This document shows positions 20,373-31,735 of a stretch of DNA of 64,000 nucleotides, one piece after another. This stretch comes from Amorphophallus konjac (lineage: Eukaryota; Streptophyta; Magnoliopsida; Alismatales; Araceae), in NCBI GenBank assembly GCA_022559845.1, contig CM040120.1:307866740-307930739 (forward strand), read 5' to 3'. Within the stretch, counting starts at the first letter, position 1. Each line of letters begins with the position of its first letter. The translations under genes and the position numbers were made by a program. Below the pieces are notes generated by a model. The model was not told where the DNA came from. It worked only from the letters and a program-made list of their open reading frames with translations, and did no database searches.

Positions 20373-22619
20373 ATGGCCTCTTCTTCCAGCCGTGTTGCTT
20401 CCAGCGCTGCTGACGTCGACGCTTCCTCCCAGGGTAGGGTGTCTGGCCCTGTTGTGACCTGGAGGAACGTCGGACAACTGGACCGGGGTCTTGGGAGGAT
20501 CGCTATAATTGATGAATCCTCTGACTCCGAAACAGACACGGTATCCTCGTCTCGCGTTGTGACTGTCGAGGGAGGGCTTGACTTCAATCGCGACGACGAG
20601 TATCGCCCGGACTTTCCGAAGGACCGGCACCTTGCACCGTTCATCTGCACCTTCAGCGTCTCGGGGAAGAGAGATGTCATGCTGGCTCGGATGGTGGAGC
20701 GGGCCATGTTGTTGGACCGGGACAGCTTGAAAGGTTCCGTGTACCGCGGAGACACCATCTATCTCTCGGGAGAGCGACGCAAATGGAATGCCGTCTTGGG
20801 GGTGACAGAGCTGGAGGCAGAGTAGAAAATGTTGACACGGGCTCCAGAATTCACACCAGCTAGGTGGGATACCACTGCAGGTCGGGTCAATAGAGAAAAG
20901 CCCGGCTATGGTTTATTCTTGGCGCCCATCAAATGGGGCTATAGGGACGAGCCATTCGTCCTGAACTGCTTGGCTGTCCAGTTCAAATTCCAGTTGGCTG
21001 TTGGGTGGTTTGCAGACACGAAAGTGACCGATGCCCATCTCTTCCATGTAGGAGCGGTAGAATTCACAGAATATGTTCTGAAGGAGTATGCGTCGTTGCT
21101 GGTCAGGGCCGGGGTGTATCACAGTGTGTATGCATCCTGTTTCAGGTATCCTATCTTGAAAGGGTTGTACTGCGGTATGTTCGAAGTGTTCTGCCCGCAG
21201 TTCAATACTTTCTACACAGCAGAGGGCGAAACTTCTCTGGACCTCTGGAGCCTGTCACAACTGTCGGGTCTGCCGATCAACGGAGAGCCCTATGAGGAGG
21301 TCTGCCTTCATGACTTCATCAAGGACGAGATAGATGGTGAAGGTGAATATTATTTCGGCTACTCATACCGGTACTTAATGAAAGCGTACCGCTCCCTCTG
21401 CTTGGCGCTGAATAGGGGGTCCTCAAATGGGTATCGGCCTCGAGAGAAAAGTAGCAAATTGAGAGTCCAAGTAGGACATTGGATTTAGTATTTCTTCGGT
21501 GGCCCTCTGAAGTACAGTGAGTTCCCCCATGTAGCTCCTGTTGCGGGTAAGCCCAGCAGACCGCCCAAGTTCAAGTCGGCGCTGCCCTCTTCCCTTCGAC
21601 GGATTAGTCGCGGAGGACCGAATCCCACTAGGGCGGATCCCCTTACGCATTGCGCGTCTTACCTCACCTTCTGGTTGTGCACTTTTGCTCTCCCATAGGG
21701 AGATGAGACAGTTATTAGGCCAGAGGCAATATACCCGGCTTGTCAGATGGCTTGGGGCATGCGACTTGCACTATGCCCAGCAACACTCTGCCTGATCTAC
21801 AAATCTCTTGGAGATATTCATAGGCATCGGGTCCCACGCTCTTTCAGAACAGTGGGGCCGTTTCATTTCTTCAATGCATGGGTGTGCAATTTGTTCCCAG
21901 AGCTGGCTCCCAGGACTCTGCAGACAGTAACATTGTACCCCAGGATGCTGGAGTTTGCTAGTGCTGAACCCGGTCCAGTGTCTCATCAGCTTTTCTCCAT
22001 CCGAGGTTAGCTGATAAGGGTTCCGATGGATTCAGCAGGGACCATCCATTTTTGGAATTTGGCCGCACATTCTTCTCCGTTGGTGAACCGCCAGCGTGAA
22101 TGCAATCTTGAGGCAATGGAGACTTTCACGCATTTTATTTCAGGCAACACAGTGACGCGGCCAATTTTGGAGCCCGAGCTCATTGACTGGGCTTTGTCAA
22201 TTCGCCCCAGTGTCTTAGTGTTCAGGAAGGGGGGCGCGGTTCATTTAGAACCTTACTATCCTTTTAGGTTTGGCCGAAATTTTGGCTATGATCAGCATAT
22301 CTCGCCTTCGGCGGCCCTGTTTCCCCTGGACAGTAGGTCAAAGCACGGCTCGACTGTTGTAGCTGAGGGTCGCTCCTGGTGGGACTACTTTCACCGCCGG
22401 GACGCGAATGTCTTCAGAGTGCCGATGCCGAACCGGGTTCCCCGGGTCACTCCAGAGTATGTGAAGTGGTGGAATGCTCGAACGAGCTTTTATCGCAATG
22501 CCAGGGTGGCATGCTGGGATGTAGCTGAGCGTACCTTCCTGAGCCAGCAGCCTAGGCCAGTTTTCGATATTGAAGAAGCCCATTTGAAGAGGCTGTTCTC
22601 CCAACATCCGAGGAGGTAG
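20373..22619 (+). pseudogene. Antisense PMD gene, N-terminal and PMD-containing part
   Basis: One + strand frame from ATG 20373, broken by in-frame TAG codons at 20823-20825, 21486-21488, 21696-21698 and 22008-22010. A Ser-rich acidic N-terminus is followed (about 20829-22460) by a plant mobile domain: GVYHSVYASCFRYPILKGL, FEVFCPQFNTFYTAEGETSL, SLSQLSGLPINGEP, the IRPEAIYPACQMAWGMRLAL block, and FGRNFGYDQHISPS near the end. PMD proteins occur in plant transposons and in host MAIN/MAIL1-type silencing factors. The strand is opposite to gag-pol. A frameshift near 22570-22600 leads into the next segment. The ATG was chosen because it precedes the conserved MASSSS-like Ser-rich start; an upstream TTG in frame is not needed. 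Confidence 0.8.
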
Positions 22620-23183
22620 AGGTATATATAGCAGGCAGAAAAGCCGCAAAAGAGGAAGCAACTGAGCCGCTGGTGCCTGTACTTGCCGACATAGATGAAG
22701 ATACTTTCACGCAGAATCTAGAACATCTGTGTCAGATTGGTGGTTCCCGCCTGGAGCTTCAGCAGTACCCGTTCCCCATTGAGGAGCCGCTCTCCAAAGC
22801 AGTTTCATGGAAGTGCGAGGTGGACCGCTTTTGCCCGTACCGGGCATTTGTCAACAGAGAAGACAGAACCCCGACATATTATCAACATACGTCTTGGCTG
22901 TTTGTCTTGATGAACATCCACAAACTGACCCTTGACAGTCCCATAGCGAATGTCCTGGACAAGCCTTTGTTTGTATCTTTTCATTATGCCGACGTCTGGG
23001 GCTTCGACCACCTCGGCTTATATCATTGCATAGCTTCTAATGGTCATGCAGATCTGGCCGACCTAGCTGAGAAGTGCAAGAAGATTGGCGACATCTGCTG
23101 GCGTGTTCGGGAGGTTGCTTCCCGAAGCAAGGAAGTGGCTTATCAGTATTGGCCACTTTCATCTTTTTACAGCGGCCGGGCAG
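22596..23183 (+). pseudogene. Antisense PMD gene, middle exon
   Basis: The + strand frame shifts relative to the upstream part (reading SEEVEVYIAGRKAAKEEA then PVLADIDEDTFTQNLEHL). It continues with KCEVDRFCPYRAFVNRED, TSWLFVLMNIHKLTLDSP and FDHLGLYHCIASNGHADL. No known domain recognised. It ends at a canonical donor, CAG then GTAAGT at 23184. Joining at 23183 and 23261 preserves the frame (Gly codon G plus AC gives Asp). Confidence 0.75.
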
Positions 23184-23260
23184 GTAAGTCCTCTTCAATT
23201 GACATGTAGAGTGGTTCATTGCTCAGTGCTTTTTATAACGGCATGCGCTTCATTTGACAG
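23184..23260 (+). other. Intron 1 of antisense PMD gene (77 bp)
   Basis: GTAAGT at the 5' end and a T-rich stretch ending TTTGACAG at the 3' end. Contains an in-frame stop (23207-23209), so it must be removed for full-length translation. The length is typical of short plant introns. Confidence 0.75.
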
Positions 23261-23545
23261 ACCGTCCAGATATAAAGCAGCAAGGGCTTTATAGAAAAAT
23301 CATTTCTCAGGCCCAGAAGCCGGAATATTTTGAGGTTCCTGCACCGGCACCGACCACCACTCCATTACCGCCTGACAAAAAGAGAGAGGCTTCCGCAATG
23401 AAAGTTGCAATAGGCCGAGCGAAGAAAGCTCGGAAAACCTCTTCCAAGCAGCCTTCGACTGGTGCGGCTAAGACTCCTCTACCTGAAGTGCCATCATTCG
23501 AGCAGTTTGCCACTCAGAAAGAGGCCACTCAGCAAGCGGCTGAAG

Positions 23546-23629
23546 GTGACATCATTTTCTCTCATGGTCTAACGGAGTGTCCATTTCAGGACGTCTTCAT
23601 TTTTGACGCCTTTTCTTGTTTGACCTTAG
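23546..23629 (+). other. Probable intron 2 of antisense gene (84 bp)
   Basis: Donor GTGACA, acceptor after a T-rich tract, TTGACCTTAG. A multiple of three with no stop, so retention would insert a hydrophobic peptide. Translation inside it (FIFDAFSCLTL) is unlike the charged flanks, which supports an intron. Confidence 0.6.
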
Positions 23630-23812
23630 CTCGAGGAGCGGCTGACGCCATCCCACATGCTGAAGAAGGTGCCTTGGAGGCGGGAGAGATAGGGTCTTCT
23701 GCCATAGCCGCGGCAGGGGCGACCACAACAACTACGGCCACAGGGGAGAGTCTCCCTGTTGCTGATGAGGATGTCGGACTCCCTTCTCCTACACCTGCCA
23801 GTGAGGCTGAGG

Positions 23813-23899
23813 GTGAGCCACGTGACTGCCATCCTTCTGACTCTTCTCTTTTATTGATCCTCTTGTCCCGCCTTATGTATATGTTTGTTGCAATGGCAG
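23813..23899 (+). other. Probable intron 3 of antisense gene (87 bp)
   Basis: Donor GTGAGC, acceptor TTGCAATGGCAG. Open in frame. Translation inside it is strongly hydrophobic (SLLLILLSRLMYMFVAMAG), in contrast to the acidic flanks, as expected for a U-rich plant intron rather than a real membrane segment. Confidence 0.65.
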
Positions 23900-24363
23900 G
23901 AGTGGTTAGCACAGTCGCTGAGGTGCCTGCCGGGGATGCTCCTGTACAGCCTGAAGGACATAAGACCGTGCTGAAGAAAGGTGTTATCCCATTGCGGCAT
24001 GTAGTCACCCGCTCGGCGTCCCGCCAGGCGATAGAGGAGGCGGGCCAACCTGAGATCCACAAAGATATTTCCTCCAGTAGCTCCACCACCCATTCTGGCG
24101 AAGAAATTGACTATCATTCTTCAGAAAGTGACGAACAAGCCCCCATGGTAGCCAGCAAAGGTGCCACGGCATCCCTCGTGCCGTTGAGTGGTCCTGCGAT
24201 TTTTAGTCCTCCGAGGTTGCCAATGACCTCATCGGAGGGAATGCTGCAGGAGGAATTTGTCGGACTGGACATGGAGGTGGAGATAACCCCTCCTTTTGTT
24301 GCTTCATCTGCAGAGTTGGAATCTTCCATGCAGGCGCTCGAAGAGATGGATGCTGCAGCCATA

Positions 24364-24447
24364 GTAAGTTCTGCCCACCCCTCCGTAGAGATGCACATTT
24401 TTTCATTCTTTTCTGCCATCCTGGTGCTTACTGGGATCTTGTTCCAG
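24364..24447 (+). other. Probable intron 4 of antisense gene (84 bp)
   Basis: Perfect donor GTAAGT and acceptor CTTGTTCCAG. Open in frame and hydrophobic when translated (FSFFSAILVLTGILF). Same logic as intron 3. Confidence 0.7.
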
Positions 24448-25539
24448 GAGCCTGAAACCGCCATTTACCTGCCGGTATCATCTTCTGGTGCTATCGTGGT
24501 TTCGTCGGAGGCTTCGGATGTGCTACCACCGGCCACTGTATCTTCATCAGGGATAGTTACCATACTTCGCCCTGTACCAGTGAGAGTACATGTAGCTGCC
24601 GAAGTATCATCAATGGAGCCGAGCCCGCTGGGAGAGAGCCTCGCCCTGGTGCCGGCAATAGAGTTGAGAGCCGAAGCCAACCCGTCACGGGGTTCTACCT
24701 TTATCCCGGCGGCCATAATGACCATTGCGCCTGACTCTGCAGCTCCATCCGTGCCAGAAATAGAGTCGGAACCTCTGCCTCTTCTAGCATCTGTGGAAGA
24801 AAGTTCTTCAAGGAGCCCGATGGAGCAAGAGCATGCTGCCATGGCGCCTACTACTTCAGCCTTGGCGGCCGTTCCATCTTCTTCTTTCGTGTCAGATATC
24901 GGCTTATGGGCCTCCATAGACAGGGAGGTGACCTTTGAGGTGGCTCCGGCAGCCTCCCTGAGCTTCACTTCATCGGAGGAGTTTGTTTGGCAGTATTTGG
25001 GGATGTTGCGCCAGGTCGTGGAATCTCAGCCGACCCTATCTTACCCCCAGCTGAAGGAAGTGACCGAGCGACTGACGATCGGGCTGCAGGCATTAGGCTG
25101 TCCTTTGGACACCTGGACCCAGCGGGTGCTGTTCCTGTTAAAATTTGTAAACCGCCGGGACTTTCTTGGGAGAGTGATGAACGACCGACTAGCGGCCCTC
25201 AAACTGCAGAAAACTGACTGTCAGGCAGAGCTGACATCTCTAATTTCCGATCTTCAGAAGATCAAAGCTCATGTTGAAGCTTCCGCTGCTCGGGCACATA
25301 TTCTATGCAGCCGACGAGAAGAACTCCAGGCTGAGTTGGCCACCATTGAAGCTAAGATACCATAGTTGGAGGCTGCAGAAGTCCAAGGCATCGAGGAAAC
25401 TTCTTTATTGGAGGGCCGGGTCGCGTCCCTAGAGACTGAGGTGACTCACGTTTAGGAGGAAGAAATGCAGCTCCGTGAACTGGGAGCGGCTCCACATGTT
25501 GGGCTCATTGATTTTACAGATATTTTCAGGCGGTCTTAG

Positions 25540-25970
25540 CCGATCTGCCTTTGTAATTCACCCCCTTCGAAGGGCCCCTCTTGTATTCATTCCCCTCCTT
25601 TTTGCAATGAAATACAAGTTTCCTTCACTATTTTCGGTGTCCATCTTTGCACTCATATTTTGTTGCATCTTGTGGCAATTTTGGCGACCTGCTTGGAAGT
25701 GCACCCATGTCTGTGCCGTAGGAGAGCGTCCACCCTTTCAAGGAAAGGATGGGGGCCTCGCTCCACCACGTGACGGGGTTCCAGAGGTTGCCAGGTTGGT
25801 GCAGACATTAGTCTTGCCGACAAGAAAGGACAGAAATTTGACTACTGGCTAATGAAAGGTCCATCCAGGATGGGCTTCATCATTGGTAGGGCAACTGATG
25901 GGAGTGCGACTGAGAGGCATAGCATATACCTTGTAGTAATCCCATTACTGCCCCTGGTTCGGGGAAATGT
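25540..25970. other. 3' flank of antisense gene, no gene seen
   Basis: Non-coding. The antisense gene's own 3' end (about 25540-25625) and a T-rich segment lie before the first tandem array. Nothing else is visible. Confidence 0.45.
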
Positions 25971-26445
25971 TGGCCGACCTTGTCGATGGTGACAAGGGTC
26001 GAAAAGGTAGCGACCGATCTTGCCGATGGTGACAAGGGTCGAAAGGGTAGACGATCTTGTCGATGGTGACAAGGACCAGAAAGGGTAGCGACCGATCTTG
26101 CCGATGGTGACAAGGGTCGAAAGGGTAGATGGTCTTGCCGATGGTGATAAGGACCGGAAAGGGTAGCGACCGATCTTGCCGATGGTGACAAGGGTCGAAA
26201 GGGTAGACGGTCTTACCGATGGTGACAAGGACCGGAAAGGGTAGCGACCGATCTTGCCGATGGTGACAAGGGTCGAAAGGGTAGACGGTCTTGCCGATGG
26301 TGACAAGGACAGGAAAGGGTAGCGACCGATCTTGCCGATGGTGACAAGGGTCGAAAGGGTAGACGGTCTTGCCGATGGTGACAAGGACCGGAAAGGGTAG
26401 CGACCGATCTTGTCGATGGTGACAAGGGTCGAAAGGGTAGAGAAT
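25971..26445. repeat. 78-bp tandem array, about 6 copies
   Basis: The 78-bp unit is a dimer of two ~39-bp halves, each containing TTGCCGATGGTGACAAGG, one continuing GTCGAAAGGG and the other ACCGGAAAGGG. Because 78 is a multiple of three and stops are rare, all three - strand frames are open; these frames are artefacts. Minisatellites in the 3' untranslated region are known in Tat/Ogre elements. Confidence 0.92.
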
Positions 26446-26562
26446 AGATACATGTAGGTGGGACATTGGATGACGACTCCGCTTCGACCCTGTAAAGGGT
26501 CTTCAGGACGGAGGATGGATCATCACTATTCATCATTCATATATATATTTTTATTCTCATTA

Positions 26563-26772
26563 CTGACCTAAGCTCCCTTTCAGGTTTTCGCCGAAGCCAG
26601 CCCCCTCTTGCTTTTGCCCACGCGCCCTCTCGGGTTTTCACGTGGCGGGGTACCCGATTTTGCCTGTAGCGCTCTTTCGGGTTTTCGCCACAGCTGGGTT
26701 ATAGCCATTTTTACACTTGTCCCAATATAGGAGCAAGTCTGGCGGGGTATCTCTATTTTTAACCCCATTTTA
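26563..26772. repeat. ~210-bp segment, copy 1 (array tail)
   Basis: A segment with CAGGTTTTCGCCGAAGCC, ACGTGGCGGGGTACCCGA and GCCACAGCTGGGTTATAGCC recurs almost identically at about 27455-27672. Each copy directly follows a different tandem array. Confidence 0.9.
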
Positions 26773-26889
26773 TTTTCTTCCTTTTTTTTTTGATTTCAGA
26801 GTACAAAAGAACTGGACTGCGAGAATGCCGACTAGCCTTGCCGATGATGACAAGGATTGGTCTCTGATTTAGTTCATCGACACTGGTTA

Positions 26890-27360
26890 AATGCCGGAGC
26901 AAAGGTCACGGTTTGTTAACAAGGACGTAAGATCCGAGTTAAGGGTAGAGGTTGACCGATCTCGCCGATGATGACGAGGGTCGAACATGGGTTCGTTCAT
27001 CAGCATGAGTCACATGTCGAAGCAAAGGTGGGGTTATTAACAAGGACGGAAGGTCCAAGTTAGGGGTAGAGATCGACCGATCTCGCCGATGATGATGAGG
27101 GTCGAACATGGGTTTATTCATCAGCATGAGTCACATGGCGAAGCAAGGGTAGGATTACTAACAAGGACGGAAGGTCCAGGTCAGGGGTAGAGATCGACCG
27201 ATCTCGCCGATGATGACGAGGGTCGAACATGGGTTTGTTCATCAGCATGGGTCACGTGCCGAAGCAAGGGTAGGATTACTAAAAAGGACAGAAGGTCCAG
27301 GTCAGGGGTAGAGATCGACCGATCTCATCGATGATGACGAGGGTCAAACTTGGGTTTGTT
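26890..27360. repeat. ~120-bp tandem array, about 3.5 copies
   Basis: Units begin near 26938, 27059, 27179 and 27300 with GGGGTAGAGATCGACC, then GATGATGACGAGGGTCGA, TTCATCAGCATGAGTCAC and CAAGGACGGAAGGTCC. The CCGAT-GATGACGAGGGTCG core is related to the 78-bp array core, suggesting a common origin. Confidence 0.88.
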
Positions 27361-27454
27361 AAAGGATCTCTGGTGGGACGTCTGATGATTGTCCCTTTTG
27401 GAGTTTCATCGGGTGGAGAACAAAAGAGGAATTTTTTTTTTAAAATTATCACTT

Positions 27455-27672
27455 TACTGACTGAAGCGCCCTTTCAGGTTTTCGCTGAAGCCAGCCCCCT
27501 CTTGCTTTTGCCCACGCGCCCTCTTGGGTTTTCACGTGGCGGGGTACCCGATTTTGCCTGTAGCGCCCTTTCGGGTTTTCGCCACAGCTGGGTTATAGCC
27601 ATTTTTGCACTTGTCCTAATATAGGAGCAAGTCTGGCGGGGTATCTCTAATTTTAACCCCATGTTTCTTTTA
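27455..27672. repeat. ~210-bp segment, copy 2 (array tail)
   Basis: Near-identical to 26563-26772; differences are a few substitutions. It follows the 120-bp array as copy 1 follows the 78-bp array. Confidence 0.9.
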
Positions 27673-27884
27673 TTTTCTCTTTCTCTTTTTTTGATAAAAG
27701 GGTGGTAGGTCGAAGTGTGATGTCCGACCCTTGGTTGGTAGTAGGCGGCTGTTGGCCGGCTCACCGGGCCTTGTGCCGAGCAGAGCGATTTATTCGTCAG
27801 CAGGGGCTGAATGCTAACGCAAAGGAATAATCTTTCGCTAATTCTGACGTAAGGCCCGTAACGGCAATATGGTGCATTCTTTTG

Positions 27885-30166
27885 AGAGCTCGGCCAAGGC
27901 GGAGTGCCACTAGACCAAGGAAAGGTAGCTCGATCAGGGCGGAATGCCACTAGACCAAGATGAGGGTAGCTCGGCTAGGGCGGAGTGCCACTAAGCCAAG
28001 GAAGGATAGCTCGATCAGGGCGGAATGCCACTAAACTAAGATAGGGGTAGCTCGATCAGGGTGGAATGCCACTAAACCAAGGAAGGATAGCTTGATCAGG
28101 GTGGAATGCCACTAGACCAAGTGAGGGTAGTTCGGCTAGGGCGGAATGCCACTAGGCCAAGGAAGGATAGCTCGATCAGGGCGGAATGCCACTAAACCAA
28201 GATAGGGGTAGCTCGATCAGGGCGGAATGCCACTAAACCAAGATAGGGTAGCTCGATCAGAGCGGAATGCCACTATACCAAGATAAGGGTAGCTCGGCTA
28301 GGGCGAAATGCCACTAGACCAAGATAGGGGTAGCTCGATCAGGGCAGAATGCCACTAGACCAAGATAAGGGTAGCTCGGCTAGGGCGGAATGCCACTAGA
28401 CCAAGATAAGGGTAGCTCGATCAGGGCGGAATTCCACTAGACCAAGATAGGGGTAGCTCGATCAGGGAGGAATGCCACTACACCAAGATAAGGGTAGCTC
28501 GACTAGGGCGACATGCCACTAAACCAAGGTAAGGGTAGCTTGGCTAGGGCGAAATGCCACTAGACCAAGATAAGGGTAGCTCGGCTAGGGCAGAATGCCA
28601 CTAAACCAAGGAGGGATAGCTCGATCAGGGCGGAATGTCACTAAACCAAGATAGGGGTAGCTCGATCAGGGCGGAATGCCACTAAACCAAGATAGGGGTA
28701 GCTCGATCAGGGCAGAATGCCACTAGACCAAGATAAGGGTAGCTCGGCTAGGGCGGAATGCCACTAGACCAAGATAGGGGTAGCTCGATCCGGGCGGAAT
28801 GTGACTAGACCAAGATAAGGGTAGCTCGGCTAGGGCAGAATGCCACTAGACCAAGATAAGGGTAGCTCGATCAGGGTGGAATGCCACTAGACCAAGATAG
28901 GGGTAGCTCGGCTAGGGTGGAGTGCCACTAAGCCAAGGAAGGATAGCTCGATCAGGGCGGAATGCCACTAAACCAATATAGTGGTAGCTCGATCAGGGTG
29001 GAATTTCACTAGACCAAGATAAGGGTAGCTCGGCTAGGGCGGAATGCCACTAGACCAAGATAAGGGTAGCTCGATCAGGGCGGAATGCCACTAGACCAAG
29101 ATAGGGGTAGCTCGGCTAGGGCGGAGTGCCACTAAGCCAAGGAAGGATAGCTCAATCAGGGCGGAATGCCACTAAACCAAGATTGGGATAGCTCGATCAG
29201 GGCGAAATGCCACTAAACCAAGGAAGGATAGTTTGATTAGGGCGGAATGCCACTAGACCAAGATGAGGGTAGCTCGGCTAGGGCGGAATGCCACTAGGCT
29301 AAGGAAGGATAGCTCGATCAGGGCGGAATGCCACTAAACCAAGATAGGGGTAGCTCGATCAGGGCGGAATGTCACTAAACCAAGATAGGGGTAGCTCGAT
29401 CATGGCGGAATGCCACTAGACCAAGATAAGGGTAGCTCGGCTAGGGCGGAATGCCACTAGACCAAGATAGGGGTAGCTCAATCAGGGCTGAATGTCACTA
29501 GACCAAGATAAGGGTAGCTCGGCTAGGACGGAATGCCACTAGACCAAGATAAGGGTAGCTCGATCAGGGCGGAATGCCACTAGACCAAGATAAGGGTAGC
29601 TCGGCTAGGGCGACATGCCACTAAACCAAGGTAAGGGTAGCTTGGCTAGGGCGGAATGCCACTAGACCAAGATAAGGGTAGCTCAGCTAGGGCGGAATGC
29701 CACTAAACCAAGGAGGGATAGCTCGATCAGGGCGGAATGCCACTAAACCAAGATAGGGGTAGCTCGATCAGGGCGGAATGCCACTAAACCAAGGAAAGAT
29801 AGCTCGATCAGGGCGGAATGCCACTAGACCAAGATGAGGGTAGCTCGGCTAGGGCGGAATGCCACTAGGCCAAGGAAGGATAGCTCGATCAGGGTGGAAT
29901 ACCACTAAACCAAGATAGGGGTAGCTCGATCAGGGCAGAATGCCACTAAACCAAGATAGGGGTAGCTCGATCAGGGCGGAATGCCACTAGACCAAGATGA
30001 GGGTAGCTCGGCTAGGGCGGAATGCCACTAGGCTGAGGAAGGATAGCTCGATCAGGGCAGAATGCCACTAAACAAAGATAGGGGTAGCTCGATCAGGGCG
30101 GAATGCCAGTAGACCAAGATAAGGGTAGCTCGGCTAGGGCGGAATGCCACTAGACCAAGGAAGGAT
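27885..30166. repeat. 41-bp tandem array, about 55 copies
   Basis: Units contain GGGCGGAATGCCACTA and CCAAGATA(A/G)GGG. Two subtypes alternate irregularly: one with AGCTCGATCAGGG, the other with AGCTCGGCTAGGG. It occupies 2.28 kb and runs up to the integrase stop codon, which lies inside a unit remnant (GAGCTATCC on the - strand). It is transcribed as the element's 3' untranslated region if the element is read through. Confidence 0.97.
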
Positions 30167-30169
30167 AGC

Positions 30170-31735
30170 TCATTCGGGGAGCGCCGGTTGAACCGTGTGG
30201 TATAGCTTTAGGTGCTTCCCATTGAGGGGAGAGGATTGGATGACTCCTTTGTGATCCGCAAGGATGTATGCACCCCCTTCGTATACTCGGTGGACGACAT
30301 ATGGTCCGACCCAATTTTCAATCAACTTCCCCTTGGGGTTGGAGGCCATTACTTCTCTTCTTTTGACCATCACCAGGTCTCCTTTCTTGAATTCTCGACC
30401 TTTGACCAGCTTATCAAAAGCACGGGCCATACGGGCTTGATAGAGTTGAATATTCTGTTGCGCCCGGAGGCACTTTCCTTCAAGCTCGGCGAGCTCTTCT
30501 AATCTTCTTCCTACGTTGACCTGCTCGTTGCCCACCAATCCATGCTGGATGGCGACCCACAATGAGGGGATCTCCAGCTCGATCGGCACCATGACCTCTG
30601 ACCCATATACGAGGGAGTAGGGCGAGCAGCCGGTAGGGGTCTTGTAGACCGTGCGGTAAGCCCACAGTGCCTCGTACATTCTTTCTTCCCAATCTCTTCT
30701 GTCAGTCTTGACAATTTTCGCCAGCAGGGTGCATAGCGTCTTGTTAAAAGCCTCTGCAAGCCCGTTGGCCTGAGGGTAGTAGGGAGACGATGTTCTCCAA
30801 TCAATCTTGTATTTGTCAGCTAGCCGATAAACCTTCTGATTTCTAAAGTGGCTATTGTTGTCGGAGGTGATTCGGCTGGGAATCCCGAACCGAAATATTA
30901 CATTCTGTCGGAAGAATCTCACAACTAATTCTCCCGTGACTTCTTTTAGTGCTACTGCCTCCGCCCATCTGGAGAAGTAATTTGTAGCTTCTAAGATGTA
31001 TTTGCACCCTGATGAAGATGCTGGTAGTGGCCCCACCACATCTGTACCCCACTGGGCAAATGGCCAGCTTGGTAAGGTAGGATGTAGAGGCACTGGAGGT
31101 CTTCTTGATACATTGGCATGCTCTTGACATTTCTGACAAGCCCTGGCGAACTTGCAACAATCATCAAATATGGTGGGCCAATAATAACCCAATTTCTTTA
31201 TTTCGATTTTCATTTTCGGACCGGCCTGGTGCGCCCCGGCTGATCTGGCATGGACTTCTTGCATCACCTGTCTAGCTTCCCCCGGAGATAAGCATCGAAG
31301 TAATACCTTCTTTTGGGCATCTGCCATTATTCGGAACAATGTCCCATTCCTCATCTCATAAGAATCTTTGACTCTCAGGAGTTTCATTCTCTGTTCTTTC
31401 ACCTTCGGAAGCTGTTGGTGTTGGAACCAATGCAGGAGGTATTCCCGCCAGTCGAGCTGCTGGACTGCTTCAGCAACTGCTACTTCATCGGCTTGTTCAC
31501 CGGCTAGAGCTTCTATCATGCTGGGGACCTGCCGCCGGTTGATGACTGTTATATTCAGGCTCGTATCAGGCGGGACCGCCATGGAACTTGCCAACTTTGC
31601 GAGGGCATTGGCTTGAGCATTCTGCCCCCGGTTGATGTGCTTGATGCTAATGAGGTAGAATATTGTCATTAGGCGCAGGGCTAGAAGGTAGTAAGGGACG
31701 AGCTCCTGCTTTCGTACCTCAAACTCCCCTTCCAA
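30170..31735 (-). pseudogene. Tat integrase (with end of archaeal-type RNase H)
   Basis: The N-terminal ~55 residues complete the second RNase H (INRGQNAQANALAKLAS). The integrase follows: the HHCC zinc finger (EVHARSAGAHQ, CQKCQEH), core Asp in QWGTDVVGPLP, Asp in RITSDNNSHF, Glu in QANGLAEAFNKT, and the C-terminal WVGPYVV module, all in order. Conserved DYFSKW is NYFSRW here. It is open for 521 codons and ends with TGA at 30170-30172, next to the 41-bp array. The triad is intact, but translation from the true start is blocked by upstream stops. Confidence 0.93.

Larger units (their letters stand above)
23261..25539 (+). pseudogene. Antisense PMD gene, 3' exons with coiled coil
   Basis: An open frame that includes three further intron-like segments whose lengths are multiples of three: 23546-23629, 23813-23899 and 24364-24447. 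Between them lies low-complexity Ser/Glu/Ala/Pro-rich sequence, with a basic patch near the start (KREASAMKVAIGRAKKARK), a possible nuclear localisation signal. The C-terminal part (about 24990-25520) is conserved-looking: PQLKEVTERLTIGLQALG, then a coiled coil LKLQKTDCQAELTSLISDL and REELQAELATIEAKI. TAG codons at 25363-25365 and 25453-25455 interrupt the coil; the final stop is 25537-25539. AATGAAA at 25606-25612 could be part of a poly(A) signal. Confidence 0.7.

Noticed and set aside
23813..23899. Transmembrane segment in the antisense protein
   Set aside because: The hydrophobic stretch coincides with a GT-AG segment with T-rich content; an intron is the better reading.
25842..26536. Three overlapping - strand frames up to 203 aa with Ser/Pro/Arg repeats
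   Set aside because: All three frames of the 78-bp repeat are open because its period is a multiple of three; no domain.
27885..30166. CRISPR-like array
   Set aside because: Units are contiguous with no unique spacers; plant nuclear context; it is a minisatellite of a Tat element.
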